This document shows, piece after piece, positions 17,171 through 25,809 of a DNA stretch of 60,854 bases. The stretch comes from an uncultured Pseudomonadota bacterium (lineage in GTDB: Bacteria; Myxococcota_A; UBA796; SXON01). Below the pieces are notes generated by a model. The model was not told the origin of the DNA. It saw nothing but the letters and a program-made list of their open reading frames with translations, and ran no database searches. The stretch is taken from assembly GCA_903900265.1 (NCBI GenBank), contig CAIUMM010000099.1, positions 1 to 60,854 of the forward strand. The letters are read 5' to 3'. The position numbers and the translations under genes are program-made. The stretch's first letter is position 1, and the number at the start of each line of letters is the position of its first letter.

Positions 17171-18520
17171 CTACACGAGGCCTTGATCGAGCATCGCGTC
17201 GGCGACCTTGAGGAAGCCGGCGATGTTCGCGCCGTTGACGTAGTTACCGGGCGTGCCGTAGCGCGCCGCGGAGTCCACGCAGGCCTTGTGGATGTTGATC
17301 ATGATCGTGTGGAGGCGAGCGTCGACCTCTTCGCTCGTCCAGCCGAGGCGCATGGAGTTCTGGCTCATCTCGAGGCCGGACGTGGCGACGCCGCCTGCGT
17401 TCGAGGCCTTGCCGGGGCTGAACATGATCTTGCCGGTGTTCTCCATGAAGAAGTCGACGGCCTCGAGCGTGGAGGACATGTTGGAGCCTTCGGTCACGCA
17501 GATGCATCCGTTGGCGAACAGAGCCTTGGCCTCGTCGAGGTTGAGCTCGTTCTGGATCGCGCAGGGGAGGGCGACGTCGACCTTGACCTCCCACGGGCGC
17601 TTGCCAGCGATGAACTTGGCGCTGGGGAACTTGTCCGCGAAAGGCGCGACGGCGCGCGGGTTGGTGCGCAGCATCTCGCCCATGTAGGCGGCCTTCTCGG
17701 CGTTCAAACCTTCTTCATCGAGGATGTAGCCATCGGGGCCGGAGATAGTGACGACCTTCGCGCCCAGCTGGGTGGCCTTGAGCACCGCGCCCCAGGCGAC
17801 GTTGCCGAAGCCCGACACCGCGACGCGCTTGCCCTTGATGGTGTCGCCCTTGGTCTTCAGCATCTCTTCTGCGAAGTAGACGACGCCGTAGCCGGTGGCC
17901 TCAGGACGGATGAGGCTGCCGCCCCAGTTCAAGCCCTTGCCGGTGAGCACGCCCGTGAACTCGTTGGCGAGCTTCTTATACTGGCCGAACATGTAGCCGA
18001 CCTCGCGGCCGCCTACGCCGATGTCACCCGCAGGGACGTCGGTGTCTGGGCCGATGTGGCGGAACAGCTCGGACATGAACGCCTGACAGAAGCGCATGAT
18101 CTCGGCGTCGGACTTGCCGGCGGGATCGAAGTTGGCGCCGCCCTTGCCGCCGCCCATCGGCAGGCTGGTCAGGCTGTTCTTGAGGATCTGCTCGAAGCCG
18201 AGGAACTTCAGCGTGTCCTGGGTCACGGTGGGGTGGAAGCGAATGCCACCCTTGTAGGGCCCGATCGCGCTGTTGAACTGGACGCGCCAGCCGTTGTTGA
18301 TCTGGTATTCGCCTTTGTCGTCCTGCCAGCAAACCCGGAAGGACACGATGCGCTCGGGCTCAACGAGCCGCTCGAGGATCTTGTGCTTGCGGTATTTGGG
18401 GTCGGCCTCGACCACCGGGGCCAGGGAGTGCAGGATCTCGGTGGCCGCCTGGATGAAGAGGGTCTCCCAGGGATACTTCTTCTTGAGGCCTTCGAGAACT
18501 TCGGTGACGTACTGGCTCAT
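17171..18520 (-). CDS. gdhA: Glutamate dehydrogenase, hexameric NADP-type
   Basis: A 449-residue protein, the length of E. coli GdhA (447). The ATG at 18520 has GGAG upstream and yields the expected start MSQYVTEVLEGLKKKYPWE. Glutamate dehydrogenase interconverts 2-oxoglutarate plus ammonia and glutamate. Family marks are KGGIRFHPTV, the glutamate-binding lysine region LPMGGGKGGANFDP, PAGDIGVGGREVGYMFGQY and the nucleotide-binding VAVSGFGNVAWGA. Its hexamer type suggests assimilation with NADPH. It is monocistronic, ending at a shared terminator and divergent from the CapA-like gene with about 190 bp between. Confidence 0.96.
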   Translation of the reverse strand: MSQYVTEVLEGLKKKYPWETLFIQAATEILHSLAPVVEADPKYRKHKILERLVEPERIVSFRVCWQDDKGEYQINNGWRVQFNSAIGPYKGGIRFHPTVTQDTLKFLGFEQILKNSLTSLPMGGGKGGANFDPAGKSDAEIMRFCQAFMSELFRHIGPDTDVPAGDIGVGGREVGYMFGQYKKLANEFTGVLTGKGLNWGGSLIRPEATGYGVVYFAEEMLKTKGDTIKGKRVAVSGFGNVAWGAVLKATQLGAKVVTISGPDGYILDEEGLNAEKAAYMGEMLRTNPRAVAPFADKFPSAKFIAGKRPWEVKVDVALPCAIQNELNLDEAKALFANGCICVTEGSNMSSTLEAVDFFMENTGKIMFSPGKASNAGGVATSGLEMSQNSMRLGWTSEEVDARLHTIMINIHKACVDSAARYGTPGNYVNGANIAGFLKVADAMLDQGLV

Positions 18521-18707
18521 GGTGGCTCCATGTGGACGAGGTGAACGGGCGTTTTCAGCGCCGCAGTAGCCGATGACCGGGCTGCGGGGCCGCAAGGCTA
18601 TCACGTCACGCGCGGGAGATTCGTCAGAGGGTAGACAACTCCTGCCTGATCGCGAACTCTGTCCAGTCGCGCGCTCTGAAGGCTGCCGAGCGCTGCCTCT
18701 GCGGCGA

Positions 18708-19601
18708 ATGGCGATAGTCGGTTCCATCGTGTTTTTGCTGCTGATCTTCGCGTGCGCGGCCCCGCAGCCCCCCGACCTGTGGCTCGGGGGGGATTTATTT
18801 TATGGCGACCGTGATCCGGCGGCGCTGCTCGAGCCCTTGGCGCCGCTCGTAGAAGGGGCGCGCGGGTACGTGAACCTCGAGGGCCCCGCGGATCGCTCTC
18901 CCGGCGGTGGCGCAGCTTCCTGGACGGACGCAGACGGTAGGGTGCACCTGCACAACACCGTGCATGGCATCACCCCTGAGTTGGGCCTTCTTGCCGTCGG
19001 CGTCGCGAACAACCATCGCTTCGATGCGGCTGACCCGGATGCAGCTGACCGCGCGCTGATCGCTGATGGGGTCGCGGCGCTCGGCGCTTCGGTGGTTCAC
19101 CTCGGCGCGCTTCGGGTGGCGATGGTGCAGGTGGACCTCGCTCCCGATCTGCCGCCAACGTTCGCGGCGGAGGCTGCAAAGCTGCGCGCTCAGGCAGACG
19201 CGCTGGTCGTTGCTTTTCACGTCCGGGGCGTCGCGTCCTATCTGCCGAGTCCGGCGCTACGCACGGCGGTGTCGGCCGCTGAGCAGGCCGGGGCGGGGGT
19301 TGTCGTCGCGCACGGAACCCACGCGATCGGGCCCGTGGAGCGCCGTGGCGGGATGGTCATCGCGTGGGGCCTCGGTAATGTCGCGATGGCGTGTGATTGC
19401 ACGCGCGAGACGGACGCGATCCTGCTGCGGGTTCGGTTTACGCCCGAAGGTAAGGTCGAACATGCGCGCGTGCTGCCGATCCGCGCCGGCCTACAGGGCG
19501 CGCCCGCGCAGCCGTCTACAGACCCGCGCGGCATCCTCGATCTGCTAACCGCGATTGGATCTACGCCGGTCGAGTCGGACGGTAGCGGAGGTTCGTTCTG
19601 A
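18708..19601 (+). CDS. CapA/PGA-capsule-like metallophosphatase-fold lipoprotein
   Basis: A 297-residue protein from the ATG at 18708, chosen because it gives a clean lipoprotein signal MAIVGSIVFLLLIFAC with Cys at position 16; the frame extends further upstream without such a signal. The mature part matches the CapA/YwtB (PGA_cap) family: WLGGDLFYG (metal Asp), VNLEGP, GVANNHRFD, VVVAHGTHAIGP and WGLGN, in the right order. Family proteins share a calcineurin-like phosphoesterase fold and are linked with polyglutamate or polysaccharide capsules, but many have unknown substrates. It would be attached to the membrane on the periplasmic side. Confidence 0.75.
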   Translation: MAIVGSIVFLLLIFACAAPQPPDLWLGGDLFYGDRDPAALLEPLAPLVEGARGYVNLEGPADRSPGGGAASWTDADGRVHLHNTVHGITPELGLLAVGVANNHRFDAADPDAADRALIADGVAALGASVVHLGALRVAMVQVDLAPDLPPTFAAEAAKLRAQADALVVAFHVRGVASYLPSPALRTAVSAAEQAGAGVVVAHGTHAIGPVERRGGMVIAWGLGNVAMACDCTRETDAILLRVRFTPEGKVEHARVLPIRAGLQGAPAQPSTDPRGILDLLTAIGSTPVESDGSGGSF

Positions 19602-19614
19602 TGGAATGTGGGTT

Positions 19615-19629
19615 GGCCCCGCCGGGGCC
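19615..19629. terminator. GC-rich hairpin between convergent genes
   Basis: ggcccc-gcc-ggggcc forms a 6-bp stem with a 3-nt loop between the convergent stops at 19601 and 19643. There is no T tract, so this is only a plausible transcription stop. Confidence 0.35.
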
Positions 19630-19642
19630 GGCTTGACCCTTA

Positions 19643-20596
19643 TCAGGCACCCGAGAACCACTCGTCCGACGCCTGTTGTTGGAGGTCGGTCAGGGGTCCG
19701 CCAACGCTGTCCTCAACGGAGCGGATGAGCTTGATGTTGCGTTGGTCAATATCGGAGAGCCGGCTGTCTGCGTAGGTTGCGTCTGGCTGGTACCATTCCA
19801 TACGGGAGAAGTACTCGGCGAGCAGCTGGGACTTGAAAGCACGACCGCGGCGCGCATACACCGTATTTCGGAGGATCCGTAGGTCGCGTTTGGAAAAGTC
19901 GCGCAGGGCGTCTACCGTCAGCAGGCTGTCCAGACGGGAGGCATCGTCCAGCGCGGTGACGTCGACCTTCTCGGTAAACCAAGATGGGATCTGAAGCCCA
20001 GCGTCGCCGGGAAACACGACCCCAATGGATCGGTCAAGCAGCATCAGCTCGATCAAATCCTTCTCGACTTGATCCCGCGGGGCGCGGTTCGGCGGGGCGC
20101 TGCCCAGCTGTGCAGCAAGTCGCCCGGATACTTCCTGTGCCCGTGTGCGCAGCTCGCTTTGGAGCAAGGATGCCTCGTATGCGGCGATTTTTTCAGCGTT
20201 CGCCCTGTCGACTGGGGTGAGCGCGCTTTCGTCCATAGTCGCCCGCGCTTGATACCATGGCTGTGCGGAGAAATGCTCATTGAGCCAGCGCTTTCGGAAT
20301 GGGTTTCCAGCGCGCGCGTAGATGGTGTTGCGCATCAGGGTGAGCTCGCGCAGGGTTCGTCCCTGCAGCGCGCTGTCGGGGAGCGCGTTCGTGAAGTACG
20401 GGATCGGGGAGTCAGGCCCGGGAGCTGCTTGCCCCGTCGCAGCGGAGCCCGTAGGCAGGCTCGCGGGGGGCGCGCTTGGCGGAGACGCAGTGGGCTCGCT
20501 CGGGGCCGTGGCTGGGCCGCCGGCACACGCGAGGGACATCAGGCCGGTGAGCGCAAGGACTTTGGAAGTGCGCGACATTTTGGAAGTATCTGACAT
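19643..20596 (-). CDS. Lipoprotein with two YARHG domains
   Basis: A 317-residue protein. The signal TSKVLALTGLMSLAC ends in a lipobox Cys, followed by a Pro/Ser/Ala-rich linker to about residue 65. Two YARHG-type domains follow. The first has MRNTIYARAGNPF...WYQ (about residues 85-145) and the second LRNTVYARRGRAF...WYQ (about 240-305), each ending in a helix with an Asn-containing tail. YARHG domains are thought to act outside the cytoplasm, often on lipoproteins, with no known enzyme activity. The gene is divergent from the M15 peptidase gene (38 bp). A start 18 bp downstream is also possible. Confidence 0.82.
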   Translation of the reverse strand: MSDTSKMSRTSKVLALTGLMSLACAGGPATAPSEPTASPPSAPPASLPTGSAATGQAAPGPDSPIPYFTNALPDSALQGRTLRELTLMRNTIYARAGNPFRKRWLNEHFSAQPWYQARATMDESALTPVDRANAEKIAAYEASLLQSELRTRAQEVSGRLAAQLGSAPPNRAPRDQVEKDLIELMLLDRSIGVVFPGDAGLQIPSWFTEKVDVTALDDASRLDSLLTVDALRDFSKRDLRILRNTVYARRGRAFKSQLLAEYFSRMEWYQPDATYADSRLSDIDQRNIKLIRSVEDSVGGPLTDLQQQASDEWFSGA

Positions 20597-20634
20597 CGCA
20601 GGTTGACTAACCAGTTTTGGGATAATGCTCGAAC

Positions 20635-21336
20635 ATGCCCGCTCCGCTTGCTCTGATCTGCCTCGCTGCCCACTATGTCGGCACGGTGGTGGAGACGCCC
20701 GCGGGCTGGGCGTTGCGGCTCCCCGACCAATCGGAAGTCGTTTGGGACGATGGGCGCGAGAAGTCCTTTGCGGAGGCGCTCTCTACGCCCGATTTGGAGG
20801 ACACGCTCGCGCAGCCGTACCAACCGGGGCCGATCTTGCCGGTCACCGTGCCGGACCAAGACCCGGGGCGGATCCGATCGGATGCGCTGCTCGCGGCGAC
20901 GTACGGCGGGAGCGCTGAAGCCGTAGCATTACAAAGTGTTCTTTTTCTGGGTCAGACGGTTCGAGTTCATCCTCGAGCCGCGCAGGCGCTTTCCCGTGTT
21001 TCATCAAAGCTTGATGGGCACATGGACGCTGCGACCGCGGCCTTTGTGACCGGTCCGCTGGGCGGCACCTTCATGTGGCGCCCGATCGCCAACACCAACC
21101 GTCGTAGCGCGCATTCCTACGGCATCGCGATCGACATCTCTGTGAAAGGCAGCGACTACTGGGAGTGGCAGAAATCGGCGGACGGCAGCGTACGGTGGCG
21201 AAACCGGGTGCCGCAGGCGATCGTCGCTGCGTTTGAAGCCGAAGGTTTCATCTGGGGTGGGCGCTGGTATCACTATGACACCATGCATTTTGAGTACCGC
21301 CCGGAGCTGCTCGATCCCGCTTGCCGCTTGCCCTAG
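20635..21336 (+). CDS. M15-family peptidase (D-Ala-D-Ala carboxypeptidase or endolysin-like)
   Basis: A 233-residue protein. The C-terminal half has the M15 zinc-site pattern: SAHSYGIAIDIS (His and Asp ligands) and, after a tryptophan-rich loop, WGGRWYHYDTMHFEY with the last His ligand. This family cleaves peptide bonds in peptidoglycan stem peptides. The N-terminus MPAPLALICLAAHYVG is mildly hydrophobic and could be a short signal peptide, although the cleavage site is unclear. It is the first gene of a plus-strand run with the sirtuin, the flavoprotein and the acyltransferase, 45 bp before the next start. Confidence 0.78.
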   Translation: MPAPLALICLAAHYVGTVVETPAGWALRLPDQSEVVWDDGREKSFAEALSTPDLEDTLAQPYQPGPILPVTVPDQDPGRIRSDALLAATYGGSAEAVALQSVLFLGQTVRVHPRAAQALSRVSSKLDGHMDAATAAFVTGPLGGTFMWRPIANTNRRSAHSYGIAIDISVKGSDYWEWQKSADGSVRWRNRVPQAIVAAFEAEGFIWGGRWYHYDTMHFEYRPELLDPACRLP

Positions 21337-21381
21337 AGGGCTGGAGCTGGCGCGTCGCGCGCCGCTGGGTGAGGAGGAGAG

Positions 21382-22242
21382 ATGCACGTCACCGACGACC
21401 CCGCCGCCTCGGACACCGCCGCCTCGGACACCGCCGCCTCGGACACCGCCGCGCTGGTGAGCATGCTGCGGGGAAAGCGCGTGGTCGCGTTGACGGGCGC
21501 GGGGTGCAGCACCGAGTCGGGCATCCCGGACTACCGCGGGCTGGGGTCGAAGGTGCGCAACCCGGTTCAATACCGGCCGTTTCTCGAGGATCCCCTCGCG
21601 CGGCAGCGGTATTGGGCGCGCTCGATGGTGGGCTGGCCTCGGTTTTCTGCCGCTGCGCCGAATGAAGGCCATCGGGCGTTGGCCGCGATGCAGCGGGCGG
21701 GTGCATTCGGAGGGGTGATCACCCAGAACGTCGATGGTCTGCATCAAGCCGCGGGACATGAGCGCGTGATCGAGCTTCATGGCTCCTTAGCGGAGGTGCT
21801 TTGTCTGCAGTGCGGCACGATCGAGGGGCGCGCCACAGCGCAGCAACGGCTGTTGGCGTTGAACCCGGGCTGGACAGCCTCCGCGGAGCTTGCGCCGGAC
21901 GGCGACGCCGAGCTGACGTCCGTAGACGGTTTTGTTGTTCCCGATTGCGCGCGGTGCGGCGGGATGCTGAAGCCGAACGTGGTCTTTTTTGGCGAGAACG
22001 TCCCCGCCGTCACCGTGCAAGCGGCCTTCGGGATGCTGGAAGACTCTGAGGTTCTGCTCGTCGTCGGTACGTCGCTGACGGTGTACTCAGGCTTTCGGTT
22101 CGTGCGGCGTGCGGCGGAGCGCGGAATGCCGGTCGCCATCGTGAACATTGGCCCGACGCGTGGAGATCCGCTCGCGACCCTGTGCGTCAATGCCCCGGCG
22201 GGCCGAATCCTCGGCGGGCTCGCTAAGGCGCTGGCGTCATGA
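21382..22242 (+). CDS. Sirtuin (SIR2-family NAD-dependent protein deacylase)
   Basis: A 286-residue protein with all sirtuin landmarks: [15 protein letters not shown] (NAD binding), TQNVDGLH, catalytic His in IELHGS, a four-cysteine zinc site (CLQC and CARC), NVVFFGE and [10 protein letters not shown]. Sirtuins remove acyl groups from lysine, using NAD and giving O-acyl-ADP-ribose and nicotinamide. The N-terminus has an extra ~25 residues that are a DNA tandem repeat (ASDTA three times), which is not part of the fold. GAGGAGAG precedes the ATG. Its stop overlaps the ATG of the flavoprotein gene (ATGA), so the two are translationally coupled. Confidence 0.92.
   Translation: MHVTDDPAASDTAASDTAASDTAALVSMLRGKRVVALTGAGCSTESGIPDYRGLGSKVRNPVQYRPFLEDPLARQRYWARSMVGWPRFSAAAPNEGHRALAAMQRAGAFGGVITQNVDGLHQAAGHERVIELHGSLAEVLCLQCGTIEGRATAQQRLLALNPGWTASAELAPDGDAELTSVDGFVVPDCARCGGMLKPNVVFFGENVPAVTVQAAFGMLEDSEVLLVVGTSLTVYSGFRFVRRAAERGMPVAIVNIGPTRGDPLATLCVNAPAGRILGGLAKALAS
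21406..21450 (+). repeat. Three perfect 15-bp tandem repeats in the sirtuin N-terminus
   Basis: gcctcggacaccgcc is repeated three times without a change, encoding ASDTA units. The length is a multiple of three, so copy number can vary without shifting the frame. Confidence 0.95.
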
Positions 22243-23729
22243 GCGGCGTTGGCAAAGGCGTTGGCAAAGGGGCTGGCAAAGGGGCTGGCAAAGACGTCGT
22301 GGTGATCGGGGCGGGCTTCGGAGGCCTCGGTGCTGCGCTCGCGTTGGCGGAGCGAGGCGCGCGGGTCACGCTCTGCGAAGCGCTGACCTACCCTGGCGGG
22401 TGTGCGTCGACGTTTACCCGCAAAGGTGTGCGCTACGAAGCGGGCGCTACGCTGTTCTCAGGGCTCCGTCCCGGCCAGCTTTTCGGCGACTGGATCTCCC
22501 GTTTTGAGCTTCCCGTAACCGTCGATTGGATCGATCCGGTGGTCGAGACCCGCTCCCCGGGGCTGTCCCTGCCCGTGGACCGCGACCGGGCCGCCTTTGT
22601 AGAGCGGCTCTGCGCGCTGCCCGGGGCCCCGGCGAACTCCCTGCGGCGATTCTTCTCGGAACAAGGCGCGCACGCGGACACGCTTTGGGAGCTCTTCGAT
22701 CATCCCGAGCTGCTCCCTCCGCTGTCCTTCGGGAGCTTGCTGCAGCATGTTGGCCGCGTTCCTCGCTATGCGCCGCTGCTCCCGCTGTTGCTGCGGCCTT
22801 TGTCCGCGATGGTCGCGCGCCATGGGCTCGGCGACTTTGAGCCCTTTCAGACCTGGCTGAGCGGGGTGTGTCAGATCACCGTTCAGTGCCCTCCGCAGGA
22901 GGCCGAGACGGCTTTTGCGGTCGCAGCGATGGACTACTGTTGGCGTGGTACCGGGCACATCCGTGGTGGGATCGGCACGCTCGCCGATGGTCTGGTCACC
23001 GCGATCGGGCGGGCAGGAGGCGAGGTCCGGCTCGCGAACCGGGTGTCGGCCTTGCGAAGGGACGGAGGTTCATGGGTGGTAGAGACCCGGCAAGGGCCAG
23101 TCGTCGCTGACGCGGTGGTCGCCAACCTGCTTCCCGGGGATCTCGCTCGACTCCTCGGCGGACACAAGGCGCTGGAAGAACGCCAAAAGCCGGTAGCGGA
23201 CGGATGGGGTGCGGTGATGCTCTACCGCGTCGTACGGGGCGAGGACGGACCGGCGCATCACCTGGACTTGACGCTGGATCGCGCCGCGCCGTTGGTGGAT
23301 GGGAACCACGTGTTTGTGTCGGTAGCAAGCACTGAGGATGAGCGGGGGGCTCCTCCCGGATGGCGTGTGTTGACTGCGTCAACGCATGTTTCGCTCGCTC
23401 GGCTTCGTACGGGCGATCCTGCGGACACCGTGGCTCGAATTCAGCAACACATGCGACACACGATTGGTGTGTTGGGGCCCGAAGTGAACGACGTCGTCAG
23501 CGAGATGACCGCTTCTCCTCGTACGTTCCAGCGCTTTGTGCGTCGAGCCGAGGGGGCGGTAGGTGGGGTTCCGCGCAGGTTCGGGCTCGCCGCGTGGGCG
23601 CAGCTGGGGCCGGTGTCTCCAGAGCGCGGGCTGTGGTTGGTCGGGGATTCGGTGTTTCCCGGCCAGAGCACCTACGCAGCGGCGTTGGGCGGTGTGCGTG
23701 TGGCTGAGGCGATGTTGCGCGGCGGTTGA
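22239..23729 (+). CDS. Phytoene-desaturase/carotenoid-isomerase-like FAD oxidoreductase
   Basis: A 496-residue flavoprotein. After a repetitive N-terminus, the FAD-binding Rossmann motif is [20 protein letters not shown], followed by [14 protein letters not shown], and the family's C-terminal motif is [18 protein letters not shown]. The overall layout fits CrtI, CrtISO and related amine-oxidase-like desaturases that act on polyenes, though other redox roles are known for this family. The ATG overlaps the sirtuin stop, so the two are cotranscribed. The residues before the Rossmann motif ([16 protein letters not shown]) come from a 12-bp tandem repeat and are not family sequence. Confidence 0.82.
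   Translation: MSGVGKGVGKGAGKGAGKDVVVIGAGFGGLGAALALAERGARVTLCEALTYPGGCASTFTRKGVRYEAGATLFSGLRPGQLFGDWISRFELPVTVDWIDPVVETRSPGLSLPVDRDRAAFVERLCALPGAPANSLRRFFSEQGAHADTLWELFDHPELLPPLSFGSLLQHVGRVPRYAPLLPLLLRPLSAMVARHGLGDFEPFQTWLSGVCQITVQCPPQEAETAFAVAAMDYCWRGTGHIRGGIGTLADGLVTAIGRAGGEVRLANRVSALRRDGGSWVVETRQGPVVADAVVANLLPGDLARLLGGHKALEERQKPVADGWGAVMLYRVVRGEDGPAHHLDLTLDRAAPLVDGNHVFVSVASTEDERGAPPGWRVLTASTHVSLARLRTGDPADTVARIQQHMRHTIGVLGPEVNDVVSEMTASPRTFQRFVRRAEGAVGGVPRRFGLAAWAQLGPVSPERGLWLVGDSVFPGQSTYAAALGGVRVAEAMLRGG
22248..22295 (+). repeat. Four 12-bp tandem repeats in the flavoprotein N-terminus
   Basis: gttggcaaaggc and close variants occur four times in a row, encoding GVGK/GAGK units directly after the start codon. 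They are in frame. Confidence 0.9.
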
Positions 23730-23771
23730 CGGCTCGGTTGGGGTGCGCACTCCGTAGGTGGAGTGACGGCC

Positions 23772-24722
23772 ATGTCCGAGACGATGGCGCCGGTAGATAC
23801 GGCGTGGCTGCATATGGAGGACCCAGCGGATCCGATGACCGTGGTCGCCGTGCTGTGGTTCGCCGTCGCGCCGCCTTGGGGAGAGGTGATCGCGCGCTTT
23901 GAGGAGCGCGTGGTTCGGCGCTTCCCGCGGTTTCGACAGCGCGCCGTGGAGCGCCGCTTGGGTCGACCCGTATGGGTGGACGATCCACTATTTTCCATCC
24001 AGGCGCACGTCCATCGCATCGCCCTGCCGCCTCCGCACGACTCCGGTGCGCTTCAGCGGCTGATCGGCGATCTCGCTGGGACGCCGCTGGATCTGCGCTT
24101 TGCTCCATGGTCGCTATCCCTTGTCGATGGCTTCGGGGCTGGCGGTGCGATGGTGGTGCGTATCCATCACTGCGTTGCGGATGGGCTTGCGCTCTCCGAG
24201 GTGCTTCTGGGCCTCACCGACGGGGCCTCGCTGGAGCATGTACAGACCGTACGCGTGGCGCCTGAACCGCGGGGTCGGAGGTACCCGGCGCGGGCGTATG
24301 GCGCGGCTCTGGCAAAGCTGCTTTTGTCCGCCCCAGATGCGCGTACCGCGTTGAAAGGGGAACTAGGCTTGGTCAAACGGGTGGCTTGGTCCGCGCCGAT
24401 GCCGCTCTCCGCCCTACGAGAGCGCGGTCGCGTTGAACACGCCACCATCAACGATGTCGTCATGGCTGCGGTCGCCGGGGCGCTACGGCGTTGGCTGCTA
24501 ACGCACCAACAGCAGCCTGTAGATGTGCGGGCTTTCGTACCCCTCGACCTTCGCAGGGGGGACCAACCCGCCCTTGAGCTTGGCAACCGCTTCGGCCTTG
24601 TTTACCTGCAGCTGCCGGTCGCCGAGCCCGACGCGCGGATGCGGCTGCGCGCGAGCCACCAGCGCATGGCGGCGATCAAACACAGTCCGGGGTCCATTTG
24701 TTCCCAGACGGGTGCTTATTGA
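23772..24722 (+). CDS. WS/DGAT-family acyltransferase, C-terminally truncated
   Basis: The ATG at 23772 has GGAG 8 nt upstream; a GTG three codons earlier is also open. The condensing-type motif HHCVADG (HHxxxDG) of wax ester synthase/diacylglycerol acyltransferase is near residues 132-138, and VNDVVMAAVAGALRRWL-like helices follow (INDVVMAAVAG). The family is usually about 450 residues; here the reading frame ends after 316. It stays family-like up to RMAAIKHSP and then runs into GSICSQTGAY and a stop. The expected NVPGP region and the last ~130 residues are absent, and the DNA beyond codes on the other strand. It is probably inactive, though the catalytic motif is intact. Confidence 0.72.
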   Translation: MSETMAPVDTAWLHMEDPADPMTVVAVLWFAVAPPWGEVIARFEERVVRRFPRFRQRAVERRLGRPVWVDDPLFSIQAHVHRIALPPPHDSGALQRLIGDLAGTPLDLRFAPWSLSLVDGFGAGGAMVVRIHHCVADGLALSEVLLGLTDGASLEHVQTVRVAPEPRGRRYPARAYGAALAKLLLSAPDARTALKGELGLVKRVAWSAPMPLSALRERGRVEHATINDVVMAAVAGALRRWLLTHQQQPVDVRAFVPLDLRRGDQPALELGNRFGLVYLQLPVAEPDARMRLRASHQRMAAIKHSPGSICSQTGAY

Positions 24723-25000
24723 TCCTTGGTGCTCTCTACTTTTCCGCTCTTCTGTTCAACGTCTTCTTTCAGCACGTTCTCGCGGATGAGGATGGCCTCG
24801 GCGCCGCTTAGCTCGTAGTCCGAGTTGGCTACGCCGGGCCGGGCCAGGTTGGACTGGACTTGGAGCGAGTCGGTGTAGGCTCGGCCGAAATCGTATTGCA
24901 GGTGCAAGGGCTGCGCGCATCCTGCGACGCAGGCAAGGCCTGCCACCAAAGCCAAGCCGCAGACACAGGTGAGGGGAGGGGGGATTTGGACGTTTTTCAT
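24716..25000 (-). CDS. Small lipoprotein at the end of the secretin operon
   Basis: A 94-residue protein from the ATG at 25000, which overlaps the stop of the upstream TPR gene (ATGA). The signal ends in a lipobox, VAGC, so the mature protein is a ~70-residue lipoprotein with a charged tail ending EQKSGKVESTKDQ. I do not recognise the family; Tad/secretion operons often carry a small lipoprotein as secretin helper, and that is the likely role. Its last codons overlap by 7 bp with the truncated acyltransferase on the other strand. Confidence 0.72.
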   Translation of the reverse strand: MKNVQIPPPLTCVCGLALVAGLACVAGCAQPLHLQYDFGRAYTDSLQVQSNLARPGVANSDYELSGAEAILIRENVLKEDVEQKSGKVESTKDQ

Positions 25001-25809
25001 GAAGATCCGAGGTGAAGCAGCCGCGCCAAGGCGGCGGCTGCGGGTTTGTGATCGGCAGATGCTGACAGCGCAGCTTGATAGTTGGTGAGCGCGCTGGCGG
25101 TGTCTCCGCGCAGCTCGCACGCGACGCCCATGTTGTAGCGCGCGTCCGCTTCCGGGCCGGCCGCGCCGAACGCTGCCATCGCGTCTCCATCCCGTTCCAA
25201 ACGGGCAAGCGCAAAGCCGAGATTGTTCCGGCTACGTGCGCTGGACGGGGCCTGCACGATCGCCGCGCTGAACATCTCCACCGCGCGCTGCGTCTGCCCC
25301 TTGGCCATCAGCAGATAGCCAAGATTATTGAGCACCTTCGCGTCACGCGGTGCCAGACGGTGCGCGTGCTCCAACGCCGCGGTCGCGCCGCCGAGGTCCT
25401 TCGCGTCGGACAGCACGAGCCCCAATACGCTCCACGCTTCCTCGTTGCGCGGCTGCTTTTTGACGACGCCCCGCAGCATGTCCGCGGCCTGCGTCGTCAT
25501 GCCCTGGGCGTGCATCGCCCGCGCTTGCAGCAGGTCCAGCCGCGGGCTCTTGACCCCCGCAGCTCGAATATCGGTCGCGACCCCCAAGGCCTGAGCGACG
25601 AGGCCGGCGTCGACCAAGCCCTGCAACACGTCCAACTGGGCCGTGGCGCGGGCTTCGGGTTGGCTGAGGTCCTTCGCCAGCACCTCGTGCTGTGCGGCGA
25701 AGGCGGGAGTGCCCATCATGGGCTTGCCCATCAACGCCAGACCCGTGACCACCGTCGCGGCACGCCGGAGGACGGACATCATGCGCATCGCGCGCGGTGC
25801 GCCGCTCAT
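24997..25809 (-). CDS. TPR-repeat protein of Tad-like operon
   Basis: A 270-residue exported protein. A hydrophobic stretch AATVVTGLALMGKPMMGTPAFA looks like a signal peptide. Several TPR repeats follow (for example NEEAWSVLGLVLSDAKDLGG, APRDAKVLNNLGYLLMAKGQ, SSARSRNNLGFALARLERDG). The ATG overlaps the secretin stop (ATGA) and its own stop overlaps the next ATG, so the three genes are one coupled operon. TadD-type TPR proteins are usual companions of CpaC/RcpA secretins and help their assembly. It could also be a general TPR scaffold. Confidence 0.78.
   Translation of the reverse strand: MSGAPRAMRMMSVLRRAATVVTGLALMGKPMMGTPAFAAQHEVLAKDLSQPEARATAQLDVLQGLVDAGLVAQALGVATDIRAAGVKSPRLDLLQARAMHAQGMTTQAADMLRGVVKKQPRNEEAWSVLGLVLSDAKDLGGATAALEHAHRLAPRDAKVLNNLGYLLMAKGQTQRAVEMFSAAIVQAPSSARSRNNLGFALARLERDGDAMAAFGAAGPEADARYNMGVACELRGDTASALTNYQAALSASADHKPAAAALARLLHLGSS

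Noticed and set aside
17150..18544. 464-codon plus-strand ORF over gdhA
   Set aside because: Shadow frame of gdhA; composition is typical of antisense reading in GC-rich DNA.
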